DNA of 64,000 nucleotides, taken from NCBI RefSeq assembly GCF_001570525.1, contig NZ_BBXC01000011.1:287743-351742 (forward strand), written 5' to 3'. Source of the DNA: Herbidospora sakaeratensis. Lineage in GTDB: Bacteria; Actinomycetota; Actinomycetes; Streptosporangiales; Streptosporangiaceae. The notes below the pieces were generated by a model. It had not been told where the DNA came from. It saw nothing but the letters and a program-made list of their open reading frames with translations, and did not search any database. Of the stretch, positions 40,547-52,726 are shown one piece after another (position 1 is the stretch's first letter; every line of letters starts with the position of its first letter). A program made the position numbers and the translations under genes.

Positions 40547-43500
40547 CTAGTCAGGCCGGTTGGCCTCGATCAGGCTGGCGGCGTCGCGGAGGAAGGTCGC
40601 CTTCACCACCGGGTCGGTGACGAGCTTGGGGTCGTCGACCGCCTCGGCGAAGCGGGTCAGCTTCTTGACGATCTTCTTCTGGTCGCGTTCGCGGCCCTTG
40701 TCCTCCGAGACCATGACCTTGGAGATGTCGTCCGCCAGCTTCAGCGCGCCGGTGGCCGACAGGGCGCCCTCGGTCTTGAAGCGCACGATCAGGGCCGCGA
40801 TCTCGTCGGTCGTGGTGACCGTCGTGAACGTCAGCGACTGCTCGAACGTCGCGCCCGCCGTCGTCTCGGCCCGCACGGTCAGCAGGTGCTCGCCCAGGCC
40901 CAGCTTGTAGAGGGGCTGGATCGCGCCACTGGTCAGCGGCCGGCCGTCGAGGGTGCCGGTCACGGTCTTCACGCCGTTTCCGGTCACGTCCCAGCCGATG
41001 GTGAGGTCCTGGCTGTCGCCGTACGACGCGCCGTCCTCGACGCCCGAGATGAGGATGGTGTTGCCGGTCTGCGGGATCGAGCCGTACACCTTCATCTCGT
41101 AGATCGAGTAGCCCCACTGGCCCGACTTCGTGACGCCCTGCATCCGGAGGAACCGGGTGTCGGTGTTCAGGTCGATGACGTCGGAGCCGCCGTTGCTCGC
41201 GGTCTCGGTGAACGCGTCGGTCCACGCCTGGCCGTCGGGTGAGGTCTGGATCTTGTAGCCCCTGGCGTAGGAGTCCTCCCAGTCGATGGCCACGCGGTAG
41301 ACCCGGTAGGTCTCCCCGAGGTCCACCTGGAGCCAGTTGTCGGCCGCCTCGCTGGCGCTCCACCTGCTGGAGCCGTCGCCGTCGAAGGCCGCGGCGGCGG
41401 TCTGCGAGGCGTTGGAGGCCGACGACGCGAGCGCCGTCTTGCCGAGCGCGATGTTCGGCGCCTCCTGGCCGTAGACCTCGAACTCGTAGAGCGAGTAGCC
41501 CCACTGCGTGGCCTTCTCGACGCCCTGCATCCGGACGTACCGGGCCTGGGCGTTGACCGGGATCTTCTCGGTGCCGCCGGCTCCGGCGTTCTGGGTGAAC
41601 ACGTCGGTCCAGCCCTGGCCGTCCATCGACACCTGGAGTTTGTACTTCTTCGCGTACGCCGCCTCCCAGAAGAGGTCGACCTCGGTGAGGGCGTAGACGC
41701 CGCCCAGGTCGACCTGCACCCAGTTGGCCGGGTCCTCCCCGGCGGCCCAGCGGGAGACCGGGTCGCCGTCGAACGCCTTGGCGGAGGCCTGGTCGGCGTT
41801 CGACTGCGACGACGCCGTGGCCGTCTTGTTCAGGGCCAGGTTCACCCGGCTGACGTCGCGCAGCGTCAGGTCGAGCGTGACCGGCTGGCCCGCCTTCAGG
41901 GGCACCACCCTCGCGATGCCGCCCAGCGGCGAGTCCTGCACGGTCGCGCCGGTGATCTGCTCGATGCCGGCCCGCTGGATCAGGGTGAGGTTCTGGTCGA
42001 CGTCGGAGGTGATGGTCACGCGCGCCTTATGCGCGTCGAGGTCCCAGGAGAGCTGGTCGATCGTGAAGCGGCTCTTGCCCTTCAGGCCCGAGATGCTGCC
42101 CTTCTTCAGACCCTTCGGAAGGGCCGGGAGCAGTTCCAGCGAACCCGGGTCGCTGAGCGCCAGCATCTCCATCATGATCGTGGGCACCGAGTTGACCACG
42201 TCGGTCGCGAAGACGCCCTTGTTGTTGTAGTGGCTGGTCGCGAGGCTGCTGTAGTAGTAGTCGTCCTTCGCGAAGCGCATCAGCTTCGCGTTGACCGAGG
42301 CGGCGTCGTTGAGGTTGGCGGCGATCAGGGCGCCGTGCAGCAGGCCGTGGCCGGCGTTCTCGTAGGTGCCGCCGTCCTTCTTCTGCAGGAAGACCTTGGC
42401 CGCGTCGTACAGGGGCTTGCTCTTCTCGGGGGTGACCTCGCCGTAGGGCCAGACCGGCATCAGGCCGCTGGAGTGGCGGTGCTGGTAGGCGTTCTTGTTC
42501 GCCAGGTCGGGCCAGGCCCACTCGGCCAGCGCGCCGTCGTTGTTGACCAGGTAGGGCGGAAGGTGGTCGAGCTTCTCCTGCCAGACCGGGATCTTGTCGG
42601 CGTCCCTGCCCAGCGTCTTGCTGGTGGCGATCAGGGTTTCCAGTGCGAACCGGGCGCCGGAGATGTCGTACACGGAGTTGACGCTCAGCGGGACCCCGCC
42701 CGCCGGACGGTTCTCGGGGGAGATCGACCCGGCGAAGACGTACTTGCCATTTTGATCTTTGGAGACCAGGAAGTCCTCGTAGAAGTCGCCCATGTCCCTG
42801 ATCAGCGGGTAGTACTGCTGCTCCAGGAAGGTGCGGTCGCCGCTGATCTGGTAGTACTCCCAGAACGGGTAGAGCAGCCACGACTCGCCGCCCGTGACGT
42901 ACTGGTACGGGTAGTCGAAGTTGATGTTGGAGATCAGGCCCTCGCCGTTGGGCGTGTTGCCGCCCGTCAGCATGCCGCGAGTGCCGAGCAGCTTCTGAGC
43001 GTTCACCCGGAAGTCTTTCTGCCAGGCCTTGTTGATCGCCCAGTAGCCCCGCATGACCTCGGGCAGGTCGCCGATGTTGCCGCCGGAGATCTGCAGGTTG
43101 AGGTTGGCGTCGAGGTGGTAGTAGCCGTCCCAGCCGACGTTGCTGTCGCCGGTCCAGTTGCCGAGCAGGTCGGGCGGCGCGGTCGCGCTGCTCGATCCGA
43201 TCAGGTGGTAGCGGCCCGAGTTGAACATGCGCTCGAACAGGGCCAGGTTGGGCGTGACCGAGGTCTTCTGCTCGGCGAGCAGGTCCTCGTTCGACTTCGA
43301 GCGGTCGGCCGCCGAGGCGTTGAAGTCGACGGCGACACGGTCGAACATCTCGCTGTGCTTGGCGACGTGCCGGTCGCGCAGCACCGCGTAGTCACCCGGC
43401 AGCGCGGCCAGTCGGGCCTGGAGCAGGTTCTTGTTCCAGTCCTGCTCGGCGGGCACGCCGCCTTCGTAGGTGCCGTCGTAGCGCTGGGTCAGGGTGAGCA

Positions 43501-46500
43501 GCAGGACGTAGGTCGCCCCGCTCACCTGCACCTCGTCGCCGACCTTCGACCGCACGCCGTCGGTGACGATGCGCGTGACGCCCTCGTATCCGGCGTTGTA
43601 GCTGCCGTTCGGGTACTTCACCCGCAGGTTGAGGAAGTCGGTCGAGCTGTTTTGAGTCGCCACCAGGCCCTTGTTGAGCAGGTTCATCCCGGGGTCGATC
43701 GACAGGCCGAGCCGCACGTCGAGCCGCTGTCCCGACGGCGCGGGCAGGTACTGCACGGCCACGTGGTCGGTCTGCGACACGAACGCGTCGCGCCGCCAGT
43801 CGCCCTTGTCGTCGGTCCAGTTCACCGACACGACGCCGGCCGAGTAGTCGGTCGAACGGACGTAGTTGGCGACCTCGCCCGAACCGGCCGTCCGCAGGGT
43901 CATCTTGAAGCCGGGGTGCTTGGACCCCTCGCCGCCGCCCTGGTAACCCTGGACGTCGGCCGCGAGCTGGTTGGCCTGCTGGTACTGGCCGCCGATCAGC
44001 AGGTCGCGGATACGCTGCAGGTTGCCCTGGCTGACGGTGTTGAAGGTCCGGTGGGGGCGGGCCTCGGTCCGGGCCATGAAGAAGTCGCGGTCGGTGAAGA
44101 CCGTCGTCTCGTCTCGCGGGTCGCCGAAGACGATGAGCCCCTGCTTGCCGTCACCGGCGAGCAGCCCCTCCTCCCAGTCGGCGTAGGTCTTCGGGTAGGT
44201 CGTCGACAGAGCCCGCGTGGCCGGGTTGCCCGGGGTCGTGAAGGTCCTGCTCAAGGCGGTGCCGCCGACCGGGACGACCTTGATCGTGTAGGTCTGGCCC
44301 GGCGACAGTCCCGTCAGGTCCACGGAACGGGCGTCCGCGCCCAGCGTCGCCTTGAGCGCCGCCCCGAGGTAGACCGCGTAACCCGTCACCGTGCCGGACG
44401 CGGCGGGCCAGGTGGCGGTGCCCGCGGTGCCCGTCAGGTTCGAGATCGAGATCTGCGCCGAGGAGGGCCAGGCAGGGCCGGGGTCGGCGGGCTTCGCCTT
44501 TCCGTACACCTCGAACTCGAAGAGCGACAGGCCCCACTGGGTGGCGGCCTTGACGCCCTGGACCCGGAAGAAGCGGCCCTCGACCGGCTGGGCGAAGGTG
44601 ATCTCGTCGGTTCCCCCGTCGCCGGTCTGCGTGGACACGTCGGTCCACTGCGTGCCGTCGGCGGAGGTCTGGATCTTGTACTGGGACGCGTAAGCCGCCT
44701 CCCACTTCAGGACCACCCGGTCGACGAGCTGCGACGTGCCGGTGTCGACCTGGAGCCACTGCGTGTCGCCGCCGTCGGAACCCCACCGGGTCGCGTCGTT
44801 GCCGTCGAAGGCGCGGAACGCCGAGCGGTCGTTCTGCGGCTGGCTGTTCACCGGCCCGCTGCCGTCGTTCGACTGCGAGGAGGCCGTGTAGGACGAGGGC
44901 GCCAGGTTCAGCGCGAGGTTGACCGGGACCTCCGGCTGCACAGGGGTGCCGTAGACCTCGAACTCGTAGATCGAATATCCGTACTGGGTCTGCGGGAGCA
45001 CACCCTGCATGCGCACGTACCGCGCCTGCTCGCGCACCTGGACCGTCTCCACGCCGCCGGCCCCGGTGGTGGTGGAGAAGGCGTCGGTGAAGTGCTCGCC
45101 GTCGTCCGAGATCTGGAGCTTGTACGACCTCCCGTAGGCCGCCTCCCACTGGAGCACCACGCGCGAGACGTCGTAGACGTCGCCGAGGTCGACCTGCACC
45201 CACGCGTTCGGGTCGTTGCTGTGGTCGCTCGACCAGCGTGAGGAGCCGTTGCCGTCGATGGCGTTCTTGGCGACGTACGTGCCGTCCTCGTAGGAGGCGG
45301 TCGCCTTCGCGTCGGCGCCCCGCGACAGGTTCGTCGGCACGTCGGTCGGCGGCGCGGGCGGCTCCGGCACGGTCTGGCCCGCTGGGGGCCACAACACGAA
45401 GGAGTTGGCGCCCTGCTTGGCCTCGGCGAACGGCCCGGCGACCCCGCTGAACGGCTTGCCGAAGAAGTCGGTGGTCACGTCGGCCGCGATCGACTCGTTG
45501 GCGAGCGGGATGACGCCGACCCGGGCGCGGGTCGCCGGGGTGGCCCCGGTGCCGCCGGTCAGCGTGAAGTCGAGCTTGACGCCGGTGTTGGTCGCCGCGA
45601 CCGCGACGTTCGAGAGCGCGCCGGTGGCGTTGCCCTCCTTCACGTGCGTCTTGTTCGTCGCGTCGGCGGGCAGCGTCATGCCCTGGACCAGGTTGTTGAA
45701 CCAGAAGAACTTCTGGACCGGGTTGGGCGCGCTGGTCTCGTTCATCGTGCCGGGCTGGAAGTAGTAGTTGTCCCGGCCGCCGCCGTCGACCGCGAAGCGC
45801 CCGCTGTCGAGGAAGAGGTTGTTGGCGTAGACGACGCCGGTCGCGTCGAGCATGCGGATGTCGTTGTCGCCGATGAAGACGTTGTTGTCGACGAGGATCG
45901 GGCCGTGCACCGCCTCGGCGTAGTAGCCCCACGGCGCGTTCATCACGACGTTGCCGGTGACCCGGACGTTCTGGTTGCCCCAGTCGGTCCAGATGCCGGC
46001 CGAGTTGCCGCCCTTGGAGTTGCGGACGTAGTTCCCCTTGATCAGGCCCTCGTTCATGTAGTGGACCTTGATCGGGGCCGTCTCGGCGCCGCTGAACTCG
46101 CCCCGGTAGTTGGTGTCCTCGATCAGGTTGTAGAGGAGCTCGGAGTTCCACGAGAACACGCCCGCGATGCCCGACTGCCCGGCCTTGCCGATGTAGTTGT
46201 TGCGGACGATGTGCGAGCCGTACTTCGCGGTGTCGCGGAAGTTCGTGCGGGTCGTGCCGGGCCGGTTGCCGGCCCACTCGTCGCAGCCGAGGCCGATGTC
46301 GATGGCGATCGTGCGGGCGTTGATCACCTTGTTCTGCTCGATGATCCAGCGCAGGCCGCCGTTGACGCTGATCGCGCCGGCCTGGCGGCGTTCGGGGCTG
46401 CTCGGGAAGTCGGAGTAGGTGCCGGCCGCGTGCTTGACCGTGAAGCCGTGGACGGTGACGTAGCCCAGCCCCCACGCCTCCGGCGCGAAGACCTGGCGGC

Positions 46501-47119
46501 GCACGTTGATCTCGGCCAGCTTGGCGTTCGGGTCGGCGCCGTCGAAGTTGGCGTAGATCGTGGTGCTGCCGCCGCCGGCCTCGGCGAACCAGGTGTTCCC
46601 CGCCGACGTGACCGCGCTCAGCGAGGGCTTCTGGTAGTACGCCTGCTCGTTGAGGTAGACGTCACCGGCGCTGTAGCCGGGGAACGAGCCGCCCTCGCCG
46701 CCCTGCCACTGCTTGGCGGTGTAGGGGTTGAACGCGCCGAAGTAGGAGTCGGGGAGGGTGACCTTCCAGACGTCGCCGCTCTGCCGCGTCCAGGTGTCGA
46801 TCTCCTCCGAACCCTTGATCGTCACCTCGCCGTCACCGGCGCTGGTGTACGTGATGCGGGCGTCCTCGCCGGTGCCGCCGCGCGCCGGGCGCACCCACTC
46901 GCGGTAGAGACCGGCGTGCACGACGACGGTGTCGCCGGGCTGGGCCTCCTGGGCGGCCTTGTTGATGGTGAGGTAGGGCGCCTGGGCGGTGCCCGCGTTG
47001 GTGTCGTCGCCGGTCTTCGCCACGTGCAGCTGGCGCGCGGCGGCCGCGTGCGTCGGCGTGACCGTCGTCGCGACCAGGACGGCGCTTATCAGGCCGCCGA
47101 GTATGGCCTTGAGTTTCAT
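40547..47119 (-). CDS. giant secreted beta-helix / GH95 alpha-L-fucosidase with four CBM32 domains
   Basis: A 2,190-residue enzyme with a signal peptide ([20 protein letters not shown]). Domains: right-handed beta-helix, ~30-595 ([20 protein letters not shown], many N-rich coils); two F5/8C CBM32, ~597-725 and ~733-873; FN3, ~883-966; a GH95-type catalytic module, ~968-1755; two more CBM32, ~1758-1883 and ~1888-2013; and a C-terminal Ig-like and helical tail. In the GH95 module, [14 protein letters not shown] carries the Asn pair and SISPENRP the Glu expected for the family; HRHSSGL is also present. It probably releases alpha-L-fucose or a related sugar from a complex glycan. The start overlaps the GH2 stop (ATGA), so it is the last gene of the operon. 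Confidence 0.87.
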   Translation of the reverse strand: MKLKAILGGLISAVLVATTVTPTHAAAARQLHVAKTGDDTNAGTAQAPYLTINKAAQEAQPGDTVVVHAGLYREWVRPARGGTGEDARITYTSAGDGEVTIKGSEEIDTWTRQSGDVWKVTLPDSYFGAFNPYTAKQWQGGEGGSFPGYSAGDVYLNEQAYYQKPSLSAVTSAGNTWFAEAGGGSTTIYANFDGADPNAKLAEINVRRQVFAPEAWGLGYVTVHGFTVKHAAGTYSDFPSSPERRQAGAISVNGGLRWIIEQNKVINARTIAIDIGLGCDEWAGNRPGTTRTNFRDTAKYGSHIVRNNYIGKAGQSGIAGVFSWNSELLYNLIEDTNYRGEFSGAETAPIKVHYMNEGLIKGNYVRNSKGGNSAGIWTDWGNQNVRVTGNVVMNAPWGYYAEAVHGPILVDNNVFIGDNDIRMLDATGVVYANNLFLDSGRFAVDGGGRDNYYFQPGTMNETSAPNPVQKFFWFNNLVQGMTLPADATNKTHVKEGNATGALSNVAVAATNTGVKLDFTLTGGTGATPATRARVGVIPLANESIAADVTTDFFGKPFSGVAGPFAEAKQGANSFVLWPPAGQTVPEPPAPPTDVPTNLSRGADAKATASYEDGTYVAKNAIDGNGSSRWSSDHSNDPNAWVQVDLGDVYDVSRVVLQWEAAYGRSYKLQISDDGEHFTDAFSTTTGAGGVETVQVREQARYVRMQGVLPQTQYGYSIYEFEVYGTPVQPEVPVNLALNLAPSSYTASSQSNDGSGPVNSQPQNDRSAFRAFDGNDATRWGSDGGDTQWLQVDTGTSQLVDRVVLKWEAAYASQYKIQTSADGTQWTDVSTQTGDGGTDEITFAQPVEGRFFRVQGVKAATQWGLSLFEFEVYGKAKPADPGPAWPSSAQISISNLTGTAGTATWPAASGTVTGYAVYLGAALKATLGADARSVDLTGLSPGQTYTIKVVPVGGTALSRTFTTPGNPATRALSTTYPKTYADWEEGLLAGDGKQGLIVFGDPRDETTVFTDRDFFMARTEARPHRTFNTVSQGNLQRIRDLLIGGQYQQANQLAADVQGYQGGGEGSKHPGFKMTLRTAGSGEVANYVRSTDYSAGVVSVNWTDDKGDWRRDAFVSQTDHVAVQYLPAPSGQRLDVRLGLSIDPGMNLLNKGLVATQNSSTDFLNLRVKYPNGSYNAGYEGVTRIVTDGVRSKVGDEVQVSGATYVLLLTLTQRYDGTYEGGVPAEQDWNKNLLQARLAALPGDYAVLRDRHVAKHSEMFDRVAVDFNASAADRSKSNEDLLAEQKTSVTPNLALFERMFNSGRYHLIGSSSATAPPDLLGNWTGDSNVGWDGYYHLDANLNLQISGGNIGDLPEVMRGYWAINKAWQKDFRVNAQKLLGTRGMLTGGNTPNGEGLISNINFDYPYQYVTGGESWLLYPFWEYYQISGDRTFLEQQYYPLIRDMGDFYEDFLVSKDQNGKYVFAGSISPENRPAGGVPLSVNSVYDISGARFALETLIATSKTLGRDADKIPVWQEKLDHLPPYLVNNDGALAEWAWPDLANKNAYQHRHSSGLMPVWPYGEVTPEKSKPLYDAAKVFLQKKDGGTYENAGHGLLHGALIAANLNDAASVNAKLMRFAKDDYYYSSLATSHYNNKGVFATDVVNSVPTIMMEMLALSDPGSLELLPALPKGLKKGSISGLKGKSRFTIDQLSWDLDAHKARVTITSDVDQNLTLIQRAGIEQITGATVQDSPLGGIARVVPLKAGQPVTLDLTLRDVSRVNLALNKTATASSQSNADQASAKAFDGDPVSRWAAGEDPANWVQVDLGGVYALTEVDLFWEAAYAKKYKLQVSMDGQGWTDVFTQNAGAGGTEKIPVNAQARYVRMQGVEKATQWGYSLYEFEVYGQEAPNIALGKTALASSASNASQTAAAAFDGDGSSRWSASEAADNWLQVDLGETYRVYRVAIDWEDSYARGYKIQTSPDGQAWTDAFTETASNGGSDVIDLNTDTRFLRMQGVTKSGQWGYSIYEMKVYGSIPQTGNTILISGVEDGASYGDSQDLTIGWDVTGNGVKTVTGTLDGRPLTSGAIQPLYKLGLGEHLLTVRAETTAGATFEQSLTFTTVTTTDEIAALIVRFKTEGALSATGALKLADDISKVMVSEDKGRERDQKKIVKKLTRFAEAVDDPKLVTDPVVKATFLRDAASLIEANRPD

Positions 47120-49629
47120 CGGTTTCCTTTGCGATGCGGCCCGGTGACCTCTCCGAAGGACCGGACCGATGCGTCGAGCAGGGGGTGAGGGAGAACGGCA
47201 TGGCCGATTTCATGACCGTCTCGGCGGGTGACTCTGAAGGTGTGGCTCTCGCCGGGCAGCAGGGTGACGAGAGCGGTGTCCACGTGGAGCGTGTGCGGTT
47301 CGAGGCCGAGGTGACCGGCGAGCCGGTCGGCGGCCACGCACACGTCGCGCAGCGTGGTCACGGCGGTGACCGTGACGTGCAGTTCGCCGTCGGCGACGGT
47401 GACGCCGACGGTCCGTTCGGGCCGCGGAGCGGTCTGCTCGCGGTCGGGCCGGAAAGCCCAGGTGGTACGCGTCCCGTCGGCCTCGATCAGCAGGATCTCG
47501 GCGGCGGGGTCGTCGGGGGTCAGGTCGAGGGCGTGCTTCACCAGGTCTCCGGCGGGGCACCTCATGGGGATCGCCACGGAGGCGAGCTCCCGGCCGTCGA
47601 GACGCACCCGCCTGACGACGACCTCGGTCTCCCAGTCGGCGGCCGTGTCGTTGACCAGCACGAGTTCCAGGCCGGCGTCCCCGGTCGGGTCGTGGGTCGG
47701 GCCCGGATTCACCGGCTGCACGGTCACCAGCCGGGGGGCGAAGGCGTGGCGGAGGGCGTACCAGAGCGGCTTCTCGATGCCCGCGCCGTCGACGGCCGAC
47801 CAGCTGATCACCGGCCAGCAGTCGTTGAGCTGCCAGACCACCGCGCCCGCGCACCGTTCCCGCGACCGCAACCACTCGACCCCGGCCGCGACCGCGCGGG
47901 CCTGCACGATCTGCGTCGCGAAGTGCCAGTCGGCGTCGCTGCGCGGCGCGGGCACGTGGGGCTGGAGACCGCGGGTCAGCTTGTGCAGGCCGTCGATGGC
48001 GCGCAGGTGGTGCCTGGTCAGCGGCGAGCCGGGACCCGGGGTCTCCCCCGGCACCACCCGCTGGAGCGTGGTCCAGGCGGGCGGGCCGCACCAGCCCATC
48101 TCCGACACGAACGACGGGTCGTGGTAGCGGTAGTGGACGTAGTCGCGCTCGTTCCAGGCGTCCCACAGATGGCTGATGCCGTGGGTGTCGGCGGCGGGGT
48201 CGCGGTCGATCGAGCCCGACCAGGGCGAGTTCGCCACGTAGGGACGGGTCGGGTCGAGCCGTTCGAGCACCTTCGGCAGCAGGTCGAGGTAGTAGCGGGC
48301 GCCCCACCCCCTGACCCCGACCTGATCGGCCCAGCCCCAGTGGTGCCAGCCGAGCACGGTCTCGTTGCCGCCGCACCAGATCACCATGCTGGGGTGCGCG
48401 GCCATCCGGGCGACGGCCTGCTCGGCCTCGGCGGTGACCAGCTCGACCATCTCGTCGTCCTCGCAGTACGCGGCGCACGCGAAGAGGAAGTCGTGCCACA
48501 CCAGGACGCCACGCTCGTCGCACGCGTCGAGGAACTCCTCCGAGACGAAGTGACCCCCGCCCCAGACCCGCAGCAGGTTCGCGTTCCCGGCGACGGCCTG
48601 GTCGATGCGCCGCGCGGTCCGCTCGGGGGTGGCCCGGCTGGCGAAGGTGTCGTCGGGGATCCAGTTGTAGCCCCGGATCTTGACCTTCGTCCCGTTCACG
48701 ACCAGCGCCCAGCGGGTGCCGAGCTCGTCGGGGCTCTCGTCGACCTCGACGCTGCGCAGCCCGAGGCGGGTCGACACGGCGTCGACGTCGCCGAGCGTCA
48801 CGTCCAGGCGGTAGAGCGGCTGGGCGCCCAGCCCGACGGGCCACCAGAGCTGGGGGTCGTCGACCTCCACGAGCAGCCGGGCCTCGTCGCCCTCGACGAA
48901 GCCGATCGCCGCCCGCACCCGCCCGGACGGATCGGTCAGCTCGGCCCGGACCTCGGCGCCCTCCGGCGCGTCGACCCGCACCCGCACGTCGACCAGGGCC
49001 GTCCCGCCCGTCAGCGTGACCAGGGGCCGGACGTGGTCGATGCGGGCCGGGTACGTCTCCAGCCGGATGTCCCGCCAGATCCCGGCCGTGACGAAGTGGG
49101 GACCCCAGTCCCAGCCGAAGTTCGCCGCCGCCTTGCGGACGTGGGCGTAGGGCTCGTCGTAGGGGCTGGGCAGCGGGCCGTGCTCGTGTTCGTGCGCGAG
49201 CGCCGCCTCCCAGGCGGAGGCGAACCGGATCTCGATCGTGTTCTCGCCGTCGACGAGCACGTCGTCGACCCGCCAGCGGTAGGCGAGGTGCTGGTCGCGC
49301 GCGCTGCCGACCTTCAGCCCGTTCACGTGGACGTCGGCGATGGTGTCGAGGCCGTCGGCCACCAGGTCGGTGCGGCCGCCCTTCACGTGCCGGAAGGTGC
49401 GGCGGTAGACCCACTGCGAATGGCCGACCCAGTGTTGCGCCAGTTCGTTGAGGCCCACGGCAGGGTCGTCGAGCAGCCCGGCCGCCATCAGGGCGGTGTG
49501 CACCTCGCCCGGCACGGTGGCCGGGATCGTGATCGAGCGTTCGGGACCCGGGCCGCCGGCCCAGGTCAGTTCCCACACGCCGCCGAGGTCGCGGCGGACG
49601 GCGGTCGACGTTTCGGTTGTCTGTGTCAT
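47116..49629 (-). CDS. GH2 beta-mannosidase
   Basis: An 837-residue GH2 enzyme without a signal peptide: a jelly-roll N-domain ([20 protein letters not shown]), the family motif [20 protein letters not shown], and the TIM barrel with acid/base Glu in [10 protein letters not shown] (about 423) and nucleophile Glu in [10 protein letters not shown] (about 510). RGYNWIPDD and RVWGGGHF are typical of exo-beta-mannosidases. It cuts terminal beta-mannose from imported oligosaccharides in the cytoplasm. The ATG at 49629 overlaps the permease stop (ATGA). Confidence 0.92.
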   Translation of the reverse strand: MTQTTETSTAVRRDLGGVWELTWAGGPGPERSITIPATVPGEVHTALMAAGLLDDPAVGLNELAQHWVGHSQWVYRRTFRHVKGGRTDLVADGLDTIADVHVNGLKVGSARDQHLAYRWRVDDVLVDGENTIEIRFASAWEAALAHEHEHGPLPSPYDEPYAHVRKAAANFGWDWGPHFVTAGIWRDIRLETYPARIDHVRPLVTLTGGTALVDVRVRVDAPEGAEVRAELTDPSGRVRAAIGFVEGDEARLLVEVDDPQLWWPVGLGAQPLYRLDVTLGDVDAVSTRLGLRSVEVDESPDELGTRWALVVNGTKVKIRGYNWIPDDTFASRATPERTARRIDQAVAGNANLLRVWGGGHFVSEEFLDACDERGVLVWHDFLFACAAYCEDDEMVELVTAEAEQAVARMAAHPSMVIWCGGNETVLGWHHWGWADQVGVRGWGARYYLDLLPKVLERLDPTRPYVANSPWSGSIDRDPAADTHGISHLWDAWNERDYVHYRYHDPSFVSEMGWCGPPAWTTLQRVVPGETPGPGSPLTRHHLRAIDGLHKLTRGLQPHVPAPRSDADWHFATQIVQARAVAAGVEWLRSRERCAGAVVWQLNDCWPVISWSAVDGAGIEKPLWYALRHAFAPRLVTVQPVNPGPTHDPTGDAGLELVLVNDTAADWETEVVVRRVRLDGRELASVAIPMRCPAGDLVKHALDLTPDDPAAEILLIEADGTRTTWAFRPDREQTAPRPERTVGVTVADGELHVTVTAVTTLRDVCVAADRLAGHLGLEPHTLHVDTALVTLLPGESHTFRVTRRDGHEIGHAVLPHPLLDASVRSFGEVTGPHRKGNR

Positions 49630-50438
49630 CCCTTGACCGCCCCCGCGGTGAGTGCTTCCTGCATACGACGGTTGAGCAGCGCGTACGCGACGTACACCGG
49701 CGACACGGTGAGCACGGTGCCCGCGGCGAGCACGCCGAGGTCGGTCGCGTCGGAGAGCAGAGTCGGCAGAGCGACCTGCACGGTCCGGACGTCCGGCGCG
49801 GTGCCGGTGATCGTCAGGGCGAACAGGTACTCGTTCCAGAAGGTGAGGAGTTGGAGGATGGCCACGCTGACCACCCCGGGCATCGCGATCGGCACGTAGA
49901 CCCTGGTCAGCAGCGTCCAGTGGCCGGCGCCCTCCATCGCGGCCGACTCCGCCAGGGCGGGCGGCACGGTCAGCATGAACTGCGTCAGCAGCAGCACCGA
50001 CAACGGCAGCGCGCTGGCCGGGAGGAAGAGCATCTGGAACTCGCGGGTGCCGTACAGGCCCAGTTCGATGGCCAGCACCACGGTCGGGATCAGCGCCGCG
50101 AACGGCGGGATGAGGAACCCGGCCGAGAACGTGCCGGTGACGACTCTCGCGAGCCGGTTGCCGGTCCGGGCCAGCGCGTAGGCGGCGGGCACGGCCAGCA
50201 CCAGCGTCAACACGATCGCCACGCCCGACACCAGCACCGAGTTGAGCAGCGCCGGGCCGAGCCGCGCGGTCTCCCACGCTTCTGCCAGGTTCTGCCAGAG
50301 CCACCGGGACGGCAGCGCGAACGGCTTGGTGAAGATCTCGATGTTGGTCTTGAACGCGCTGATCGCCAGGTAGTAGAGCGGCACCGCCAGGATCAGCGCG
50401 TAGAGCCACGACAGGACGGTCGCGAAGCGGGGCTTCAC
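49626..50438 (-). CDS. carbohydrate ABC transporter permease (MalG type)
   Basis: A 270-residue inner-membrane permease with six helices ([40 protein letters not shown]) and the EAA loop [20 protein letters not shown]. It pairs with the upstream MalF-type permease. The GTG start overlaps that gene's stop. The operon has no ATPase, so a shared MsiK-type ATPase from elsewhere is likely (inference). Confidence 0.92.
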   Translation of the reverse strand: MKPRFATVLSWLYALILAVPLYYLAISAFKTNIEIFTKPFALPSRWLWQNLAEAWETARLGPALLNSVLVSGVAIVLTLVLAVPAAYALARTGNRLARVVTGTFSAGFLIPPFAALIPTVVLAIELGLYGTREFQMLFLPASALPLSVLLLTQFMLTVPPALAESAAMEGAGHWTLLTRVYVPIAMPGVVSVAILQLLTFWNEYLFALTITGTAPDVRTVQVALPTLLSDATDLGVLAAGTVLTVSPVYVAYALLNRRMQEALTAGAVKG

Positions 50439-51304
50439 CGGCTCTCCTCCTTCGTCCGGAACAGGGCCCTGATCAGCACCATCCCGGCGACGCCGACCAG
50501 CAGCAGCACCACGCCGACGACCTGGCTGTAGCCGAGGTCGCGCTGTGAGAAGGCCTTGGCGTAGACGAGGTAGGACAACGTCGTCGACGAGGTGCCCGGC
50601 CCGCCCTTGGTGAGCAGCAGGATCAGCGCGGCCGACGTGAACAGCGTCCAGAGGAACTGGAGCATCGTCAGCGTGCGGACGTAGTCCTTCACCATCGGGA
50701 ACGCGACCCGCCACATGGTGCGGAAGCGGCCCGCGCCGTCGATCTGCGCGGCCTCCAGCACCTCGCCGTCGAGGCTGGCCAGCCGGGCCGCGAACAGCAC
50801 GGCGGTCCAGCCGACGCCGCGCCACAGGTCGACGGCGATGAGGGCCGGGAGCGCGGTGGCCGGGTCGGCCAGCCACGCGGTGGCCAGCGAGTCGAGCCCG
50901 ACCGCGCCGAGCAGGCCGTTGACGCCGCCGTTGGGCGACAACACGCCGTAGAAGATCATGCCGGTGGTGGAGATCGAGATGAGGCCGGGCGAGAAGTAGA
51001 GCACCGACAGGAGCCGGTAGCCGCGCGGCCGGGTGTTCAGGTGGTAGCCGAGCATGAAGGCCAGCGGGATCATCACCGGGATCGCGACGGCGACCTGGAT
51101 GAGGCTGTTGCGGACGGCAGCGTGGAAGGTCGGGTCCTGGAAGACCTTGGTGACGTTGTCGAGGCCGATGTACGTCGGCTCGTACAGCAGCCCCTTCCAC
51201 TTCAGCGTGGCGATGACGAACATCGCGGCGAGCGGGCCGACGGAGAAGACGGCGAACCAGAGGAGCGAGGGAACGGTCAGCCACAGCAGGCGGGACCTGG
51301 GCAT
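50435..51304 (-). CDS. carbohydrate ABC transporter permease (MalF type)
   Basis: A 289-residue permease with six helices ([40 protein letters not shown]) and the EAA loop [20 protein letters not shown]. Together with the MalG-type partner it forms the membrane channel of the sugar importer. It starts 66 bp after the binding-protein gene. Confidence 0.92.
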   Translation of the reverse strand: MPRSRLLWLTVPSLLWFAVFSVGPLAAMFVIATLKWKGLLYEPTYIGLDNVTKVFQDPTFHAAVRNSLIQVAVAIPVMIPLAFMLGYHLNTRPRGYRLLSVLYFSPGLISISTTGMIFYGVLSPNGGVNGLLGAVGLDSLATAWLADPATALPALIAVDLWRGVGWTAVLFAARLASLDGEVLEAAQIDGAGRFRTMWRVAFPMVKDYVRTLTMLQFLWTLFTSAALILLLTKGGPGTSSTTLSYLVYAKAFSQRDLGYSQVVGVVLLLVGVAGMVLIRALFRTKEESR

Positions 51305-51369
51305 GTGAATCCTTGAAGCGGGGTGGGGCCGCCGCGGCGCACGGCGGCCCCTACTCGGCGGGTGGTCGC

Positions 51370-52641
51370 TCAGCCCTGCGTGGCGGTGTCGAGGCCCGCG
51401 CAGATCTCCTGCGGCGTGGCCTCGCCATAGGCTCCGGCCAGGACGGTCGTGATCGGGTCGGAGGCCGACCCGATCCAGACGTCCGGCAGGACCGCGTAGT
51501 CGACGGCCCCGTCGAGGCCAAGTGACGCCTTCAGCAGCGGGTCGGTCGCGTAGGAGGCGAAGTCGCCGGTGGTGGGCGGCAGGATGCTGCTGTCCTTCAC
51601 GAAGTCGCCGACCGTGGCGTCCTCGTAGAAGCGGGTGACGAGCTGCTTGACCAGGTCGATCTTCTCGGGCGAGGCGCCCTGCTTGGTGATCATGAAGCCG
51701 ACGCCGGTGAAGCCCTGGTAGGCGGTCGGCTTGGTGAAGGTCGAACCGCTCGGCACGGGGAACCCGCCGAGGGTGGTGCGGGTCTCGATGCCGGTGCCGG
51801 CCGCCTTCGACTCCGTGTACGCCCACGACCCGGCCGACATGATGGCGGCCTTGCCGGAGTAGTAGGACGCGTACATGTCGTCGGCCGACAGGCCCGCGAC
51901 GTTGTCGACGAAGACCTCGGCGTCACGCAGGTCGGTGAACAACTCGATGCCCTTCAGCACCGCGGGGGTGGCGCAGTAGCCGCCCTCCCGCATCACCTTC
52001 TGCATGGTCGCGGGGTCGGTGAACGACTGGACGATCTGGTAGAAGAGCTTCTGGCCGGTCCAGTCGTTGCCGCCGACGGTGATGGGGCCGATGCCGGCCG
52101 CGCGCAGCTTCTTGGCGGCGTCCTTGAGCTCGTCGGTGGTCTTCGGCGGGGCGGCGACCCCGGCCTTGGCGAGCAGCTCGGTGTTGTACCAGAGCGGCCA
52201 GCCGAACCCGGAGTAGGGCAGGCCCTGGATCCCGCCGGCGGCCTTCCACTCGTTCAGCGCCTCGGGCTTGATCTTCCCTTCGAGGCCCCAGTCCTTGACG
52301 TACTGGTCGACCGGGACGGTGACCCCGGCGTCGAGCCAGCCGACGGTCTTGTCGAAGAGGTTGACGATCACGAGGTCGGGCGACTTGCCGGCCGCGACGG
52401 CGGTCTCCACCTGGTCGTCGATGGCCTCCAGGCCCTCGGTCAGGTTGATCGTGATCCCGGTCTCGGCCGTGAACCTGTCGAAGACGCGCTTCTGGGCCGC
52501 GGCGGCGGAGTTTCCGGCCGTCCAGCGGGTGACGACGTCTATCGAGCCGCCGCCGGCGCCGCCGGGGGCCTCCTCCGCGGACGTGCCGCACGAGGTGAGG
52601 GCGAGAACAAGAGCTCCGGCCGCGAAGGCGATGCGACGCAT
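51370..52641 (-). CDS. extracellular sugar-binding lipoprotein
   Basis: A 423-residue solute-binding protein with lipoprotein signal FAAGALVLALTSCGTSAEEA (lipidated Cys near 18) and the family-1 fold (VVTRWTAGNSAAAAQKRVFD, PYSGFGWPLWYNTELLAKAG, MSAGSWAYTESK). It captures the oligosaccharide, here probably mannose- or fucose-containing judging from the downstream glycosidases. The ATG at 52641 was chosen for the signal peptide. Confidence 0.9.
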   Translation of the reverse strand: MRRIAFAAGALVLALTSCGTSAEEAPGGAGGGSIDVVTRWTAGNSAAAAQKRVFDRFTAETGITINLTEGLEAIDDQVETAVAAGKSPDLVIVNLFDKTVGWLDAGVTVPVDQYVKDWGLEGKIKPEALNEWKAAGGIQGLPYSGFGWPLWYNTELLAKAGVAAPPKTTDELKDAAKKLRAAGIGPITVGGNDWTGQKLFYQIVQSFTDPATMQKVMREGGYCATPAVLKGIELFTDLRDAEVFVDNVAGLSADDMYASYYSGKAAIMSAGSWAYTESKAAGTGIETRTTLGGFPVPSGSTFTKPTAYQGFTGVGFMITKQGASPEKIDLVKQLVTRFYEDATVGDFVKDSSILPPTTGDFASYATDPLLKASLGLDGAVDYAVLPDVWIGSASDPITTVLAGAYGEATPQEICAGLDTATQG

Positions 52642-52665
52642 GGGGCTTCCTTTGCTGCTGGGGTG

Positions 52666-52725
52666 TGCTGCACCACAGCAAACAGGACCGGACACCCTGG
52701 GGTCAATAAGAAAGATTAGTAATCT
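52666..52725. promoter_or_regulatory. candidate operators before the sugar-binding gene
   Basis: Two palindromes: TGCTG-CACCA-CAGCA (52666-52680) and AGATTA-G-TAATCT (52713-52725). A TTGACC hexamer lies between them on the minus strand. They fill the only gap in the operon and are the likely binding sites of the ROK or LacI-like protein. No protein-site assignment is possible from sequence alone. Confidence 0.5.
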
Positions 52726-52726
52726 A

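Noticed and set aside
42029..45241. A 1,070-codon plus-strand frame inside the GH95 gene
   Set aside because: It is antisense to a well-supported enzyme, rich in Val/Gly/Asp/Arg without domains; typical codon-position shadow.
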